From: JALHUB01 sp963719465
GTDB taxonomy: Bacteria > Chloroflexota > Dehalococcoidia > DSTF01 > JALHUB01
Assembly: GCA_963719465.1 (NCBI GenBank)
Contig: OY970386.1
Coordinates: forward strand, 1,054,001-1,118,000
Length of the DNA: 64,000 nt
Reading direction: 5' to 3'
Position numbers and translations under genes: made by a program. Under the pieces are notes generated by a model. The model saw only the letters and a list, made by a program, of their open reading frames with translations, ran no database searches and was not told the DNA's origin. Positions 43,188 through 54,378 of this stretch are shown in pieces (the first letter of the stretch is position 1; every line of letters starts with the position of its first letter).

Positions 43188-44253
43188 CTACGCCGCCGGC
43201 CCCACAAGCTCATCGTACAGCGCTTCCATGCGGCGCGTGCAATCGGTCCAGGAATAGCGGGAGGCGACGAGCTCGCGCGCGGCGAGGCCCATACGCCGCC
43301 TCTCCTCGCCGTCGCGCAGCAGCCGCAAGAGAGCGCCGGACAGCGCTCCAACGTCCTTCGGGGGTACGAGGGTACCGCTCACGCCATCCTCGACAACGTC
43401 CGGTATGCCGTGAACGTTCGACGCCACCACCGGCAGCTCCATCGCCTCCGCCTCCAGCGCCGCCACGCCGAACCCCTCCCACGTCGACGGCATGGCGAAG
43501 ACGTCCATGCGCGCAAGTATCGCCGGCACCTGCTCGTGCGCCACCTCGCCCGCGAACTCTATGCGGTCAGCCAGCCCCAGCTCCGACGCCAGCCTTTGGA
43601 GCGCCCGCCGCTCCGGGCCGTCGCCGGCAAGCAGCAGACGCGCTTGCGGCTCCTCCCGCACGACAACCGCCATCGCCTGCAACAGGTACTTCAAGCCCTT
43701 TTCCGGCGACAGCCTGCCTACGCTGCCGATGACCGGCGGGCCGTCGCCTTCGTGCTTCCTCGGCGAGAAGCGCTCCAGGTCGACGCCGTAGGGAATGACA
43801 TCCACGTCCTTGCCCTCCGGCACGTAGGGAAGCGTTGCCTCCGCCAGGCGCATTCCCGTGGCGGTCACCCGGTCGGCGCGGGCAAGGGCGTAGCGTGTGA
43901 TCAGCCAGTGGAACGGCGTCAGCCGCGGCGCTTCCAGGACATCGGTGCCCCAGACTGAACGTCACGAGCGGGTGGACGCCGGCGAACGCGCCCAGGAAGC
44001 CGTAGCTCGTCAGGTGAAGCGCGTGCACCAGGTCCGGCCGCAGCGACCGCACGAGCCGTCGGACGCGCAGCGCGTGGACGAGGTAGCGCAGCTTGCCAGC
44101 GCGCTCCCAGCCGCCGACGTAGTGGACGCGCGCCCCTTCGATTGCCGCCGGGCGGAAGGTGATGACCTCCACGTCATCACCGCGGGTGACGAAGTGGCGC
44201 ACCCAGCGTTGCGTGTGGATATACGGCGCGTCAGCCAGGTAGGTCAGACGCAT
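43188..44253 (-). CDS. GT4 family glycosyltransferase, internal +1 frameshift
   Basis: This is a GT-B glycosyltransferase whose N-terminal half (RLTYLADAPYIHTQRWVRHF, then LHLTSYGFLGAFAGVHPLVT) and C-terminal half (TDVLEAPRLTPFHWLITRYA... VDVIPYGVDLERFSPRK, VGRLSPEKGLKYLLQA, PSTWEGFGVAALEAEAMELP) are in different frames. An extra base near 43958 (TT in place of T on the minus strand) explains it: removing it gives LVTSVWGTDVLEAP, the normal family sequence. The C-terminal half includes the ExE nucleotide-binding region. The start overlaps the next GT4 gene by 23 bases. Probably an assembly error. Confidence 0.85.
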
Positions 44254-45434
44254 CGGCCTGCGTTTCCTTTCGCTGCGCCAGCCGCCGGTACCATTCCTCC
44301 ATCGCCGGGGCGTTCTTCTCCCATATCCCGCGTTCCTCGACGATCTGTCGGTTTCGAATTGCGGCGTCGCGGCGCAGGTCGGGGTTCTCCAGCGCCTCGC
44401 CGAGCCGCCCCGCCACGACCTCAGCGTTTCGGAGCGGCGTGAGGAAGCCATTCACGCCGTCCTCGATCCACTCATGCTGAGTCGCCAGGTCCGAGACGAC
44501 CGGGAAGCAGCCCGCCGCCATCGCCGAAAGCGTCGCGACGGACGTGCCGTCGGAGCGCGGAACGGAGCCGTATACATCCGAGGAGGCGAAGGCGTCGCGT
44601 AGCGCCGTCGGGTCCAGCCAGCCGAGAAAGCGCACTGATTCGCCCAGGCCGAGCTCCTGCGCCAGCGTCTCCAGTCGCGGCCGCAGCCGCCCAACGCCGG
44701 CGACGAGAAGTCGGGCGTTCGGAATGCGCGCCCGCAGCAGCGCCATCGCCCGCAGGATGAGGTCGACGTTGTAGAGCGGCGAGTCCAGCGACCGCGTGCT
44801 GATGATCGTCGGGGCATGGTCTGCAGCAGGACGCAGGTTCACGCTTTCCGGCCCTTCGAGGAAGAAGGCGTCGGTGCCGAAGACTATCGTCGCCAGCTTC
44901 TCCGCCGGCAGGCCCAACGCGCGCAGCCTGCCGCTCATGAACTCGTTGTTCGACGTCACCAGGTCGGCGCGCCCCAGCGTGTAGCGCGTGACCCGCTCTG
45001 CCAGCGGCGAAGCCCTTGCATCGATGAGCACGTCGGAGCCCCAGGCGCTGACGACTAGGGGATGAAAACCGCTGGTCGCGGCAAAGAAGCCGTATTCGGG
45101 GAGATAGTGCGCGTGCAATACGTCGGGCGCCAGTTGGCGAAGCAGGAGATGCAGGCCGCGCCGCCGATAGCGCACGGCGTTGACGAGTCGGAGCAGGCTC
45201 GGCGGGAACCGCGACGCAACGTTTCGCCCCGACTCGCCGATCTTCTCGGCTCGCTCTTCGCGCTCATCGAGAACGTGGACGGTGACGCCCTCCAGCGCCT
45301 CCTTGGGCGTGTAGTAGGAGATGGCATGCACCTCGTGTCCGCGCTCGACGAACGGCTTCAGCCAGCGACGTGTGTGGATGCTTTCGAAATCGCCGAGAAC
45401 GCAGAATCCGTAGCGGCCCGGCGGTATCGCTCAC
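44231..45434 (-). CDS. GT4 family glycosyltransferase, N-terminal +1 frameshift
   Basis: The frame from a GTG at 45331 gives 366 residues but lacks the N-terminal strand of the GT-B fold. That strand is present upstream (RYGFCVLGDFESIHTRRWLK) with no start codon in frame. A GTG at 45434 overlapping the flippase stop (GTGA) would supply it if one extra base near 45417 is removed. The rest is normal: LRQLAPDVLHAHYLPEYGFF, SAWGSDVLI, STRSLDSPLYNVDLILRAMA, PRSDGTSVATLSAMAAG. It is a paralogue of the neighbouring GT4. Confidence 0.83.
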
Positions 45435-46804
45435 GCGTCGCCCTCCGCATCGCCCGCTACGGATTGCGGGAGAGGCCTTCGCGTCAGGACGAAGCGTGCG
45501 GCGAGCAGGTAGAGGCCGAGGTCGTCGACGGTAATCGCCAGCGTGCGCCAGGCCGGCCGGCCGGAGAGGCGCTGATAGGCCACCAGGCTCAGGACCAGCA
45601 ACGTCCCGTAAGCGAGCGACGAAGCGGCGGCTGCGCCGGGCACGCCGTAGAGCGGAATCAAAACCAGGTCCGCCGCGATGGTCACGGCGAAGCTCGTGAC
45701 GGTGATGTAGCTGTTGATGATCGGCTTCCCCCGGCTGAAGATGTAGCCGGCAAGGACCTTCGTCGCCGCCAGCGCGACCGTGCCGGGCAGCAGCCACCAG
45801 ACGGCCACAACCGCCGGCGAATACGCCTTCCCGAATATGAGCGGCAGCAGCGGCGGCGAAAGCACTCCGCAAGCGGCGGCGCACAGGAGACTCAGGAATA
45901 CAGTGTGCCTGCAGAACAGCGGCGTCAGCTCGGCGGCCTCGTCGTGGTGAGCGCGCGTCAGGCGCGGCACGAGGACGACAGCGACGGCGTTGGCGATGAA
46001 CCAGATGCTCTCGGTGACGCCGACTGCTATGGCGTATATGCCCACGCCGTCGCGGCCCACGAAGATGAGGGCGATGTACTTGTCCAGGCGATAGTTCAGG
46101 AGCTGCAGGATGTTCCCCGGCTGGCCCTGGATGCCGAACTTCACCTGCTCTTTCAGCAGCGACCAGCGCGGCCAGAGGACGGTCGGCAAGTGAAGGTTGC
46201 GCACTCCCAGCAGCGTCAGCCCCAGGAGGACAGGCAGCAGCGGCGACAGCGCCCAGAAGACGAAGACGTTCGTCGTCGTCAGGCCGCCGGCAACGGCGCC
46301 GGCAATCAGCAGCGTGACCATGATGACCGGCTGAAGCAGGATCACGGAGTTCATTGCCAGGAAGCGGTTCTCGGCCTGCAGGAAGGCGACCAGCACGTTG
46401 AAGTCGAGGAAGAGCGGCACGGCGAAGATGAAGACCCAGTACGGCACGCCCTCCGCCAGGAGCTTGGAGCCGAATGTCGCCCAGGCCAGGAGCACGAACA
46501 GACCGCTCAGCAGCAGCGAGAGGAAGACGATCCAGTGGCTGTTGGACAGGAGATCGCGCAGGGGGTAGTCGCGACGGCTGAGGTAATAGAGGCTAGCGAA
46601 ACCGACGCCCAGGCTCAGCGCCGCCTGCGTTATCGACACGCTGAGAAGGACGATCTCGTACGTGCCGCGGCCCTGCGTGCCCAGACCCCGCGCCACCAGC
46701 ACCTGCAGCGGGAACGCCAGCAGGTAGCCGGCGACGTAGGTGACGAACACGAAGTTGATGTCGCGCAGGGACTTCAGGAGCGCTGGCGCGCCATGCCGTG
46801 TCAT
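45431..46804 (-). CDS. Wzx-type oligosaccharide flippase (MOP superfamily)
   Basis: The 457-residue integral membrane protein has 12 or more predicted helices and the polysaccharide-transporter pattern (LVARGLGTQGRGTYEIVLLSVS near the N-terminus, YRLDKYIALIFVGRDGVGIYAIAV in the middle, LLPGTVALAATKVLAGYIFSRGKP later). It would move lipid-linked repeat units across the membrane. No Wzy-like polymerase is evident in the window. The ATG at 46804 was chosen because upstream in-frame sequence overlaps the next gene antisense-like and lacks hydrophobic character. Confidence 0.9.
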   Translation of the reverse strand: MTRHGAPALLKSLRDINFVFVTYVAGYLLAFPLQVLVARGLGTQGRGTYEIVLLSVSITQAALSLGVGFASLYYLSRRDYPLRDLLSNSHWIVFLSLLLSGLFVLLAWATFGSKLLAEGVPYWVFIFAVPLFLDFNVLVAFLQAENRFLAMNSVILLQPVIMVTLLIAGAVAGGLTTTNVFVFWALSPLLPVLLGLTLLGVRNLHLPTVLWPRWSLLKEQVKFGIQGQPGNILQLLNYRLDKYIALIFVGRDGVGIYAIAVGVTESIWFIANAVAVVLVPRLTRAHHDEAAELTPLFCRHTVFLSLLCAAACGVLSPPLLPLIFGKAYSPAVVAVWWLLPGTVALAATKVLAGYIFSRGKPIINSYITVTSFAVTIAADLVLIPLYGVPGAAAASSLAYGTLLVLSLVAYQRLSGRPAWRTLAITVDDLGLYLLAARFVLTRRPLPQSVAGDAEGDA

Positions 46805-46835
46805 TCCCCTAGTGTACGAGCCTTCGACGGCCAAG

Positions 46836-48107
46836 TCACCTGCGGTCGGCAGCCGCATCCACTCGCCCGGCGACGAGCTTCTCCACCTCATCCAGCTCCG
46901 CCGCCAGGCGCTGCTCCCAGGTCCAGAAGTTTGCTGTCGCGTAGCCGCGCGCGCCCTTCGCCAGCCGATCACGCAAGGCCTTGTCGCGGGCCAGCAGCAG
47001 GACCGCGTCGGAAACGCCCTTCGGCTCGCCCGACGGCAGCAGCAGGCCCGTCTCGCCGTCCCGAATCAGCTCCGAGGTCGTGCCGTTGTCGATTGTGACT
47101 ATCGGCTTGCCGCAGGCCATCGCCTCCAGCAGCGGGTTCCCGACGTTCGACAGGTCATTCAGCGACAGAAAGACGTCGGCAGCGGACAGATAGCGGCACA
47201 CCTCCGCCTGCGCTACCGCCCCTTCGAAACGAACCGCGTCCGCGACGCCCAACTCCCGCGCCAGCGCCTCGAGGTGCGCCCGTTCTTCCCCATCGCCGAG
47301 GATGAGCAGCAGCGCTTCCGGCAGACTCCGACGAACGGCCGGAAGAGCGCGCACGGCCCGGTCGACGTGCTTCCACGGCAGCAGCACGCACGCGGTCATC
47401 AAGACGAACCGGTCCGCCGCGATTCCGAGCGCCTCGCGGGCAGCAGCCGCCTGTTTGGGCGTCGCCGGCTTCAGGTCGTCCATATCCAGGCCGTTTCGCC
47501 AGAAGCGCACGCGGCCCCGCGAGGCAGGGTTGAGGCGCACAAGCACCTCGTCGCCGCGGGTGCCGTCATTGGTCATGATGTACAGGTCAGCGGGCGCGCG
47601 AAGGGCAAGCACTTCTTCATAGCGTCGGTAGCGGAGGAACGCGTCGCTCAGCGCCGGGTACATCACCGTTCCCTGGAATCGCGCGACAGTCGGCAGCTTC
47701 CAGCGACGCCGCAGCAGCCTCGCAGCCAAGACCCCGTGCACCTCGTAGCCGTAGATCAGGTCGAACGGCTGCGCTCGCAGCGCCTCCTCGGCGCGGCGGG
47801 CAGCGACGAACGGGAAGGCGGCCGCGAAGCGCATTTTCTGGTCGACCTTGAGCACCGGCGACGGCCAGGGCAGTCGACGCGGCAGGCCGGGCACGCGAAA
47901 TCGGCTGAATGTGACGTTCGGAATCTGAGAAGGCGAGGACGCGCCTCCGTCCGTCGTGCCGAAGCTATTCGCCCCCGTGCTGGGGCCAACGTAGTGAACG
48001 TGGTGGCCGCGTTCGCCGTATGCCTTGAGCGTGCGATAGAGGCTCGGCGCGCCGCGGCCGTCCGCCAGCGACCACACGTCGAGGGCGGAGAGCATGAGAA
48101 CGTTCAT
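46836..48107 (-). CDS. GT4 family glycosyltransferase
   Basis: The 423-residue GT-B enzyme starts with LMLSALDVWSLADGRGAPSL, a glycine-rich acceptor-side loop. It continues through FDLIYGYEVHG and RFWRNGLDMDDLKP, then VLLPWKHVDRAVRALP (donor domain) and NDLSNVGNPLLEAMACGKPIV with its ExxxxxE nucleotide-contact pattern. Frame is intact, unlike the two other GT4 genes. It follows cimA by 25 bases, so the polysaccharide locus may be transcribed from the cimA promoter. Confidence 0.92.
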   Translation of the reverse strand: MNVLMLSALDVWSLADGRGAPSLYRTLKAYGERGHHVHYVGPSTGANSFGTTDGGASSPSQIPNVTFSRFRVPGLPRRLPWPSPVLKVDQKMRFAAAFPFVAARRAEEALRAQPFDLIYGYEVHGVLAARLLRRRWKLPTVARFQGTVMYPALSDAFLRYRRYEEVLALRAPADLYIMTNDGTRGDEVLVRLNPASRGRVRFWRNGLDMDDLKPATPKQAAAAREALGIAADRFVLMTACVLLPWKHVDRAVRALPAVRRSLPEALLLILGDGEERAHLEALARELGVADAVRFEGAVAQAEVCRYLSAADVFLSLNDLSNVGNPLLEAMACGKPIVTIDNGTTSELIRDGETGLLLPSGEPKGVSDAVLLLARDKALRDRLAKGARGYATANFWTWEQRLAAELDEVEKLVAGRVDAAADRR

Positions 48108-48132
48108 CTCGGCCTCGAAAACGGTTTAGCCG

Positions 48133-49710
<1,578 letters not shown>

Positions 49711-49784
49711 CTGAGGATGTGCCTCCTTCTGGGGATTAGCAGCGATTCGTCAGGCGATTGGCGCGGAGGCAGCGCTGATCGCCC

Positions 49785-49805
49785 GCCCCCGAGGAGCTCG
49801 GGGGC
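49785..49805 (-). promoter_or_regulatory. Hairpin in the cimA 5' leader
   Basis: A perfect 9-bp stem (GCCCCCGAG with CTCGGGGGC) with a three-base loop lies about 75 bases before cimA. No T-run follows on the minus strand, so it is not a classical terminator. Nothing resembling a T-box AGGGUGG motif or a branched-chain-rich leader peptide was seen. A TATGTT -10-like box lies at 49873-49868, but a -35 box is unclear. Confidence 0.4.
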
Positions 49806-49910
49806 TTAGGAAGGCCTTTCTGGCAACTTGCGACTTCTCGCTGTTCGGCATTTGTGCCTTCTACCTTAACATATCGTCGCTGCGAGGCGAAAGGGCGAGG
49901 GCGCAGGCAG

Positions 49911-51722
49911 TCAGCGACGGACCCTCCTGCGGGCGACGAGCGCAACGCCGCTGAGGGCCAGCCCGGCTCCAGCGAGAATCTCCCAGAGCGTCGGAATGCG
50001 GGCGTCCGATGGCCCCTCGCCTGTGTTTGGCGGAAGCGCCGCGGCCGGGCCGACGGACGGCACGTCGCCTACAGCGCCGATACCGCAGCCGTCGCAGCTA
50101 TTCTGCGAGCTCACCCCGTAGAGTTGCTGCTTCCCGTCAACCGTCGCCTCAACCATCACGCCTGATTCGACGGCGCCTCCCGACGTTGAGTACGTCGTAC
50201 TGAACTTCAGGCTTTCCCCCGGCGCCAGCGACTGCACCCCAAGCGACGCCAGGTCCCACTCCAGCAGGCCTTCGTCCGGGTCCGACTCGCTAGGTGTGAA
50301 CTGTGTCTCTTTCAGCTCCTGGTCGGGCCCGTAATGCTCCGTTATCGCAAGTTGGGTGATGGCGCTGGAGCTGTTATTGGTGATCGTGGTGTCGAAAAGG
50401 ACGGACGATGCGTCCAGCTCGTGATTGACCTGCTCGACCTTGAGACCCGTCAGCGGGTCCGCCGCGTCAGCCCTGGCCTCATAGTGGTTGGGCGGCGTTC
50501 CGGGGACAATCACTCCATCCACCTCAACCGGCCACTCGCCGTCGTAGACGCCGACGCTCGGCATTCTTAACAGCACGTCCAGCCGGACATCGAACGTCTG
50601 CCCGGGCTGAAGCGTATCGCTGTTGCCGAAGCTGAGCCCCGTCGGATCGATGGGCCTCGGCTGCCCATCGACCTCGTATAGGATGAAATAGTGGTCCGGA
50701 ATGACGCCGGATCCGCTTACATAGTCGCCCGAAAGGTTCGACAGCGGGGTATCACCGGTGTTCGTGAGGTCGATCAGGCATTCGTGCAGCGTCCACTCGT
50801 TGGGCCGAAAGACGTTGGGGCTGCACGTCTCGTCGATCTTCAGGTCCGGCGGCTGAAGCGACGCCTCATCGCTGGAGCCGAAGAGTTGGTCTTCCCCATC
50901 CACCGTTGCCTCCACCATCGTGCCCAGGCGAGCGAGAACGGATGGATCGTCGCTCGTGTACGTCGTGCTGAACGTAAGGCTCTCCCCCGACGCCAGCGAT
51001 TGCACGCCCAACGCGGCCAGGTCCCACTGGAGCAAGCCGGCGTTCGGCGTCGGCTGGCTCGGCTCGAATTGCGTCTCCGCCGGCGTCAGGTACGAGCCGT
51101 AGTGCTCGCTGACCGTTAGCTGGGTGATCGCCGACGGGCTGTTGTTCGTGATCGTCGTGTGGAAGACGGCGCTCGCGCCCTTTTGCTCTCCGGCCTGGCT
51201 GATCGCCACCCCTGTCGGTGGATCCGCCGCGTCCGCCCGCGCTTCGTAATGGACCGGCGGCGCAGCGGCGACGACCTGTCCATCCGCCTCAATGTTCCAC
51301 CCACCGTCGTAGACGCCCTCAGTTGGCATTCTCAGTAGGACGTCGAGCCGTGTGTCCGAGCTTTGTCCCGGCTGCAACGTGCCGGCAATACCGAACCTCA
51401 GCGCAGTCGGGTCGATTGGCCTCGGTATGCCATCCACCTCGTAGAGAACGAAGTACCAGTCAGGATCGACGCCGGACGAGAAGGACCAGACGGTCTCGAA
51501 GTTGGAGAGAGGCGTATCACCCACGTTCGTTACATGAATCAAGCACTCGTGTAATACCCACTCGTTGGGACGGAAGATGTGGGGGCTGCACGTTTCGTCG
51601 ACCTTGAGCGGGGGCATCTGCCCGCCCTGCGCTGACGCCGATGGCCCGCCAGCGAACGCCAGGAGCATCGAAGCGACCGCCGCGCCAACAAGCAACGACT
51701 TTACGATTCGTCCGGTCTTCAT
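49911..51722 (-). CDS. Secreted duplicated-domain surface protein with LPxTG-like anchor
   Basis: The 603-residue protein has a signal peptide (VGAAVASMLLAFAGGPSASA), then two repeats of about 250 residues, each starting VDETCSPxxFRPNEWxLHECLI and ending near VEATVDG. The repeats look like tandem beta-sandwich (DUF11-like) domains. The C-terminus has PPNTGEG, a hydrophobic helix and a basic RRRVRR tail, the plan of a sortase signal although the motif is not strict LPXTG. The start at 51722 follows AAGGAGG. The gene overlaps its upstream paralogue by four bases (ATGA). A CGGC loop (SCDGCGIG) before the anchor may form a disulfide. Role unknown. Confidence 0.82.
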   Translation of the reverse strand: MKTGRIVKSLLVGAAVASMLLAFAGGPSASAQGGQMPPLKVDETCSPHIFRPNEWVLHECLIHVTNVGDTPLSNFETVWSFSSGVDPDWYFVLYEVDGIPRPIDPTALRFGIAGTLQPGQSSDTRLDVLLRMPTEGVYDGGWNIEADGQVVAAAPPVHYEARADAADPPTGVAISQAGEQKGASAVFHTTITNNSPSAITQLTVSEHYGSYLTPAETQFEPSQPTPNAGLLQWDLAALGVQSLASGESLTFSTTYTSDDPSVLARLGTMVEATVDGEDQLFGSSDEASLQPPDLKIDETCSPNVFRPNEWTLHECLIDLTNTGDTPLSNLSGDYVSGSGVIPDHYFILYEVDGQPRPIDPTGLSFGNSDTLQPGQTFDVRLDVLLRMPSVGVYDGEWPVEVDGVIVPGTPPNHYEARADAADPLTGLKVEQVNHELDASSVLFDTTITNNSSSAITQLAITEHYGPDQELKETQFTPSESDPDEGLLEWDLASLGVQSLAPGESLKFSTTYSTSGGAVESGVMVEATVDGKQQLYGVSSQNSCDGCGIGAVGDVPSVGPAAALPPNTGEGPSDARIPTLWEILAGAGLALSGVALVARRRVRR

Positions 51723-52786
51723 GACCGAAGCCTCCTTCTCGCTACAAGTGCTAGCCCGACCAGCCCGACTCCCGCCGTCGCCAGCAAGGCCGCCGCCCAA
51801 ATGAAGTCGAATGTCCTCTCAGCCGGACCTTCGCCCCCCTGTCCCAGGGAGATTGGCCCACCCCCTCCTCCAGTCTCCGGCGAGTCGCAGTTCCCCAGCG
51901 CAGGCGAGTCAGGACGCAACCCATAGCGCTCAACCGTTCCGCCGACGTTGGCTTCGACCACGAGGCTCGCGTCGACGCTACCGCACGCCGACGGGTCCAG
52001 CGGCTTGTACGACGTGTGCAATACGACTGACTCCCCGGGTGCCAGCGATTCTTTGCCGAAAGAGGCAAGGTTCCAGGTATTGACACCCTCCAATGGATGG
52101 CTGGCTGCCGGTCCCGCGCTGGCAAGGCTAACGTCGTCAATCCGTTCGGTGATCGTAAGGTCACTGACAGAGGCCTGACCGCGGTTCTCGATTACCGTCT
52201 CGTACATCGCTTCCGAAACCGGCGACACCCCGTCGTCGTTTGTGGGCGTCATGGTCACGTCAAGGTGATCCAATGGCACCGTAGCGTTGTCGTAGGCGAC
52301 GAGTTTCAACGGGATGCTCTTCATCTCCTGCCCTCCAACCTGGAAGCTGTCGGTCCCGTTCCAGGTCCCCTCGCTCATCCGGTCCAGCCCCGTCAAGGTG
52401 AATTCGTACGTCTCCCCGGGTTGTAGCGGATCTACGTTGAAGCTCAGGTCAAAGGCGCCAACCGGCACGTACTTGCCGTCGTGAACGTTCGAGACCCAGT
52501 AATACTCCGGCACCGGCCCGCTGTCAGACATAACGCTTAATGTGCCGCTTGGGATACCGTTTTCGCCCATATTCGTGACGCGCGTCGTGCACGTGAGCAC
52601 GATCCACGTGTCCGGCCGAAACATATCCGGTGAGCAGGTCACGTCGATCGAGACGGGCCCTATCGGCGGCGGCGGCGTTTGCGCGTGAACGGCCGCCGAT
52701 GGGAGCAGCGCCGCCAGCACGAGCGCGACGAGCAGGCAGCGCGCCCGTCGCCAGAGCCGGCCTCTTTGCACAGTGTTCAGTGTCAT
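51719..52786 (-). CDS. Secreted single-domain paralogue with C-terminal anchor
   Basis: The 355-residue protein has a signal peptide (ALVLAALLPSAAVHA) and one copy of the domain repeated in the following gene (IDVTCSPDMFRPDTWIVLTC, then LQPGETYEFTL and SLAPGESVVLHTSY). A Gly-rich linker, a transmembrane helix and an RRRLRS tail come last. It lacks the PPNTGE motif of its partner, so it is probably membrane-anchored only. The stop overlaps the partner's start, so the two are co-translated and may form one surface structure. Upstream, 129 bases separate it from gcvPB with no clear promoter. Confidence 0.8.
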   Translation of the reverse strand: MTLNTVQRGRLWRRARCLLVALVLAALLPSAAVHAQTPPPPIGPVSIDVTCSPDMFRPDTWIVLTCTTRVTNMGENGIPSGTLSVMSDSGPVPEYYWVSNVHDGKYVPVGAFDLSFNVDPLQPGETYEFTLTGLDRMSEGTWNGTDSFQVGGQEMKSIPLKLVAYDNATVPLDHLDVTMTPTNDDGVSPVSEAMYETVIENRGQASVSDLTITERIDDVSLASAGPAASHPLEGVNTWNLASFGKESLAPGESVVLHTSYKPLDPSACGSVDASLVVEANVGGTVERYGLRPDSPALGNCDSPETGGGGGPISLGQGGEGPAERTFDFIWAAALLATAGVGLVGLALVARRRLRS

Positions 52787-52915
52787 CGTGGTCCTCCTCG
52801 GGCGGGGTCGGTCATTGCCTGAAGATTAGCGCCGGAGGAGAACGCCCTGCTTGACGCCAGGCTTTCGCTTAGCCTGCGCTTTCCTTACGGATCGACGAAT
52901 GGATGGAGAAAAAGG

Positions 52916-54358
52916 CTAGCTCGTCTTTCGCTGCCAGCGGAGGACCGGGTGCCGCGCCGCCGACGCCTCGTCGAGCCGGCGCAGAGGAGCGTTGTGGGGC
53001 GCGGTCGTAAGGAGCTCCGGCTCCTCCTCCGCCTCGCGGGCTATCGCCAGCATCGCCTCGCAGAAGGCGTCCAGCGTCTCCCTGCTTTCCGTCTCCGTCG
53101 GCTCGATCATCAGCGCCTCGTCGACGATGAGCGGGAAGTAGACCGTGGGCGGGTGGAAGCCGTAGTCGACCAGTCGCTTGGCTATGTCCAGCGTGTGCAC
53201 GCCCTTCGCCCGACGCAGTATTCCGGCGAAGACGGCCTCGTGGAGGCAGCGGCGGTCGTACGGCAGCGGGTAGGCCTGCCGCAAACAGGCCGACAGGTAG
53301 TTGGCGTTGATGACGGCGTTCTCGCTCACCTCGCGCAGGCCGGCGGCGCCCAGGCTGCGAATGTACGCGTAGGCGCGAACCATGACGCCGAAGTTGCCGT
53401 GAAACAGCCCAACCTTGCCGATGCTCCGCTCCGGCTCCTCGAAGTCGTAGCGGCCGTCCCCGTCCCGCACGACCCGTGGCGAGGGCAGGAACGGCGCCAG
53501 GTGGGCCTTTACCGCGACGGGGCCTGATCCCGGGCCGCCGCCGCCGTGAGGCGTGCTGAACGTCTTGTGCAGGTTCATCTGCATAACGTCGAAGCCCAGG
53601 TCGCCCACCTTCACCTGCCCGAGGAGCGCGTTGAGGTTGGCGCCGTCACAGTAGAGCTGGGCGCCGACCCCGTGCACCAGCTCCGAGATGCGCATGATGT
53701 TGCAGTCGAAGAGCCCCAGCGTATTTGGCAGCGTCAGCATGAAGGCAGCAACGTCGTCATCGAGCGCAGCCGCCAGCGCTTCGACGTCGCTGTTCCCGTC
53801 GCCGTCGGAGGCGATGGAGACGCAATCGTAGCCCGCCGCCGAGATCGTCGCCAGGTTAGTGCCGTGCGCTGAATCGGGCACGAGCACCTTGTGTCGCGCC
53901 TCGTTCCGCGAATCCATGTACGCTTTGACAGTGAGGATGCTCGTCAGCTCGCCGTGGGCGCCGGCTGCCGGCGTGAGCGTCACCGCGCTCATCCCTGTTA
54001 TCTCGGCCAGCATCTGCTGCAGCTCGTACATCAGCGCCAGCGCGCCCTGCGCCGTCTCGACCGGCTGGAGCGGGTGGAGCTGCGCGAAGCCCGGCAAGCG
54101 CGCGATCTCTTCGTGCACCTTCGGGTTGTACTTCATCGTGCAGCTTCCAAGCGGATAGAAGCCGTTGTCGACGCCGTAGTTGAGGCAGGCCAGGTTGGTG
54201 AAGTAGCGCACGAGCTCCGGCTGCGACATCTCGGGCAGCGCCAGGTCGTCGCGCAGAAGCGCCGGCGAAGGCATCTCGGCGACCGGTACGTCGCACTCCG
54301 GCAGCGCGACAGCCATCCGGCCGGGGCGCCCCCGATCGAAGCTGAGCCTGTCGCCCAT
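52916..54358 (-). CDS. gcvPB: Glycine dehydrogenase (decarboxylating) subunit 2, P-protein
   Basis: The 480-residue PLP-binding half of the split P-protein carries the Schiff-base Lys in NLHKTFSTPHGGGGPGSGP, and GVDNGFYPLGSCTMKYNP, AGAHGELT, and NANYL. It decarboxylates glycine and passes the aminomethyl group to GcvH. The ATG at 54358 gives the family N-terminus (LSFDRGRPGRMAVALP). A GTG eight codons upstream, overlapping the gcvPA stop (GTGA), is in the same frame and may be the actual start. The open frame continues far upstream, but that part is antisense to the codon pattern of gcvPA and is not real. Confidence 0.96.
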   Translation of the reverse strand: MGDRLSFDRGRPGRMAVALPECDVPVAEMPSPALLRDDLALPEMSQPELVRYFTNLACLNYGVDNGFYPLGSCTMKYNPKVHEEIARLPGFAQLHPLQPVETAQGALALMYELQQMLAEITGMSAVTLTPAAGAHGELTSILTVKAYMDSRNEARHKVLVPDSAHGTNLATISAAGYDCVSIASDGDGNSDVEALAAALDDDVAAFMLTLPNTLGLFDCNIMRISELVHGVGAQLYCDGANLNALLGQVKVGDLGFDVMQMNLHKTFSTPHGGGGPGSGPVAVKAHLAPFLPSPRVVRDGDGRYDFEEPERSIGKVGLFHGNFGVMVRAYAYIRSLGAAGLREVSENAVINANYLSACLRQAYPLPYDRRCLHEAVFAGILRRAKGVHTLDIAKRLVDYGFHPPTVYFPLIVDEALMIEPTETESRETLDAFCEAMLAIAREAEEEPELLTTAPHNAPLRRLDEASAARHPVLRWQRKTS

Positions 54359-54378
54359 GTTGCGCCGTTCTCCGTCGC

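Noticed and set aside
49711..49910. T-box or leader-peptide attenuator for cimA
   Set aside because: No AGGGUGG-type antiterminator sequence, no run of Ile/Leu/Val codons and no terminator T-run were seen.
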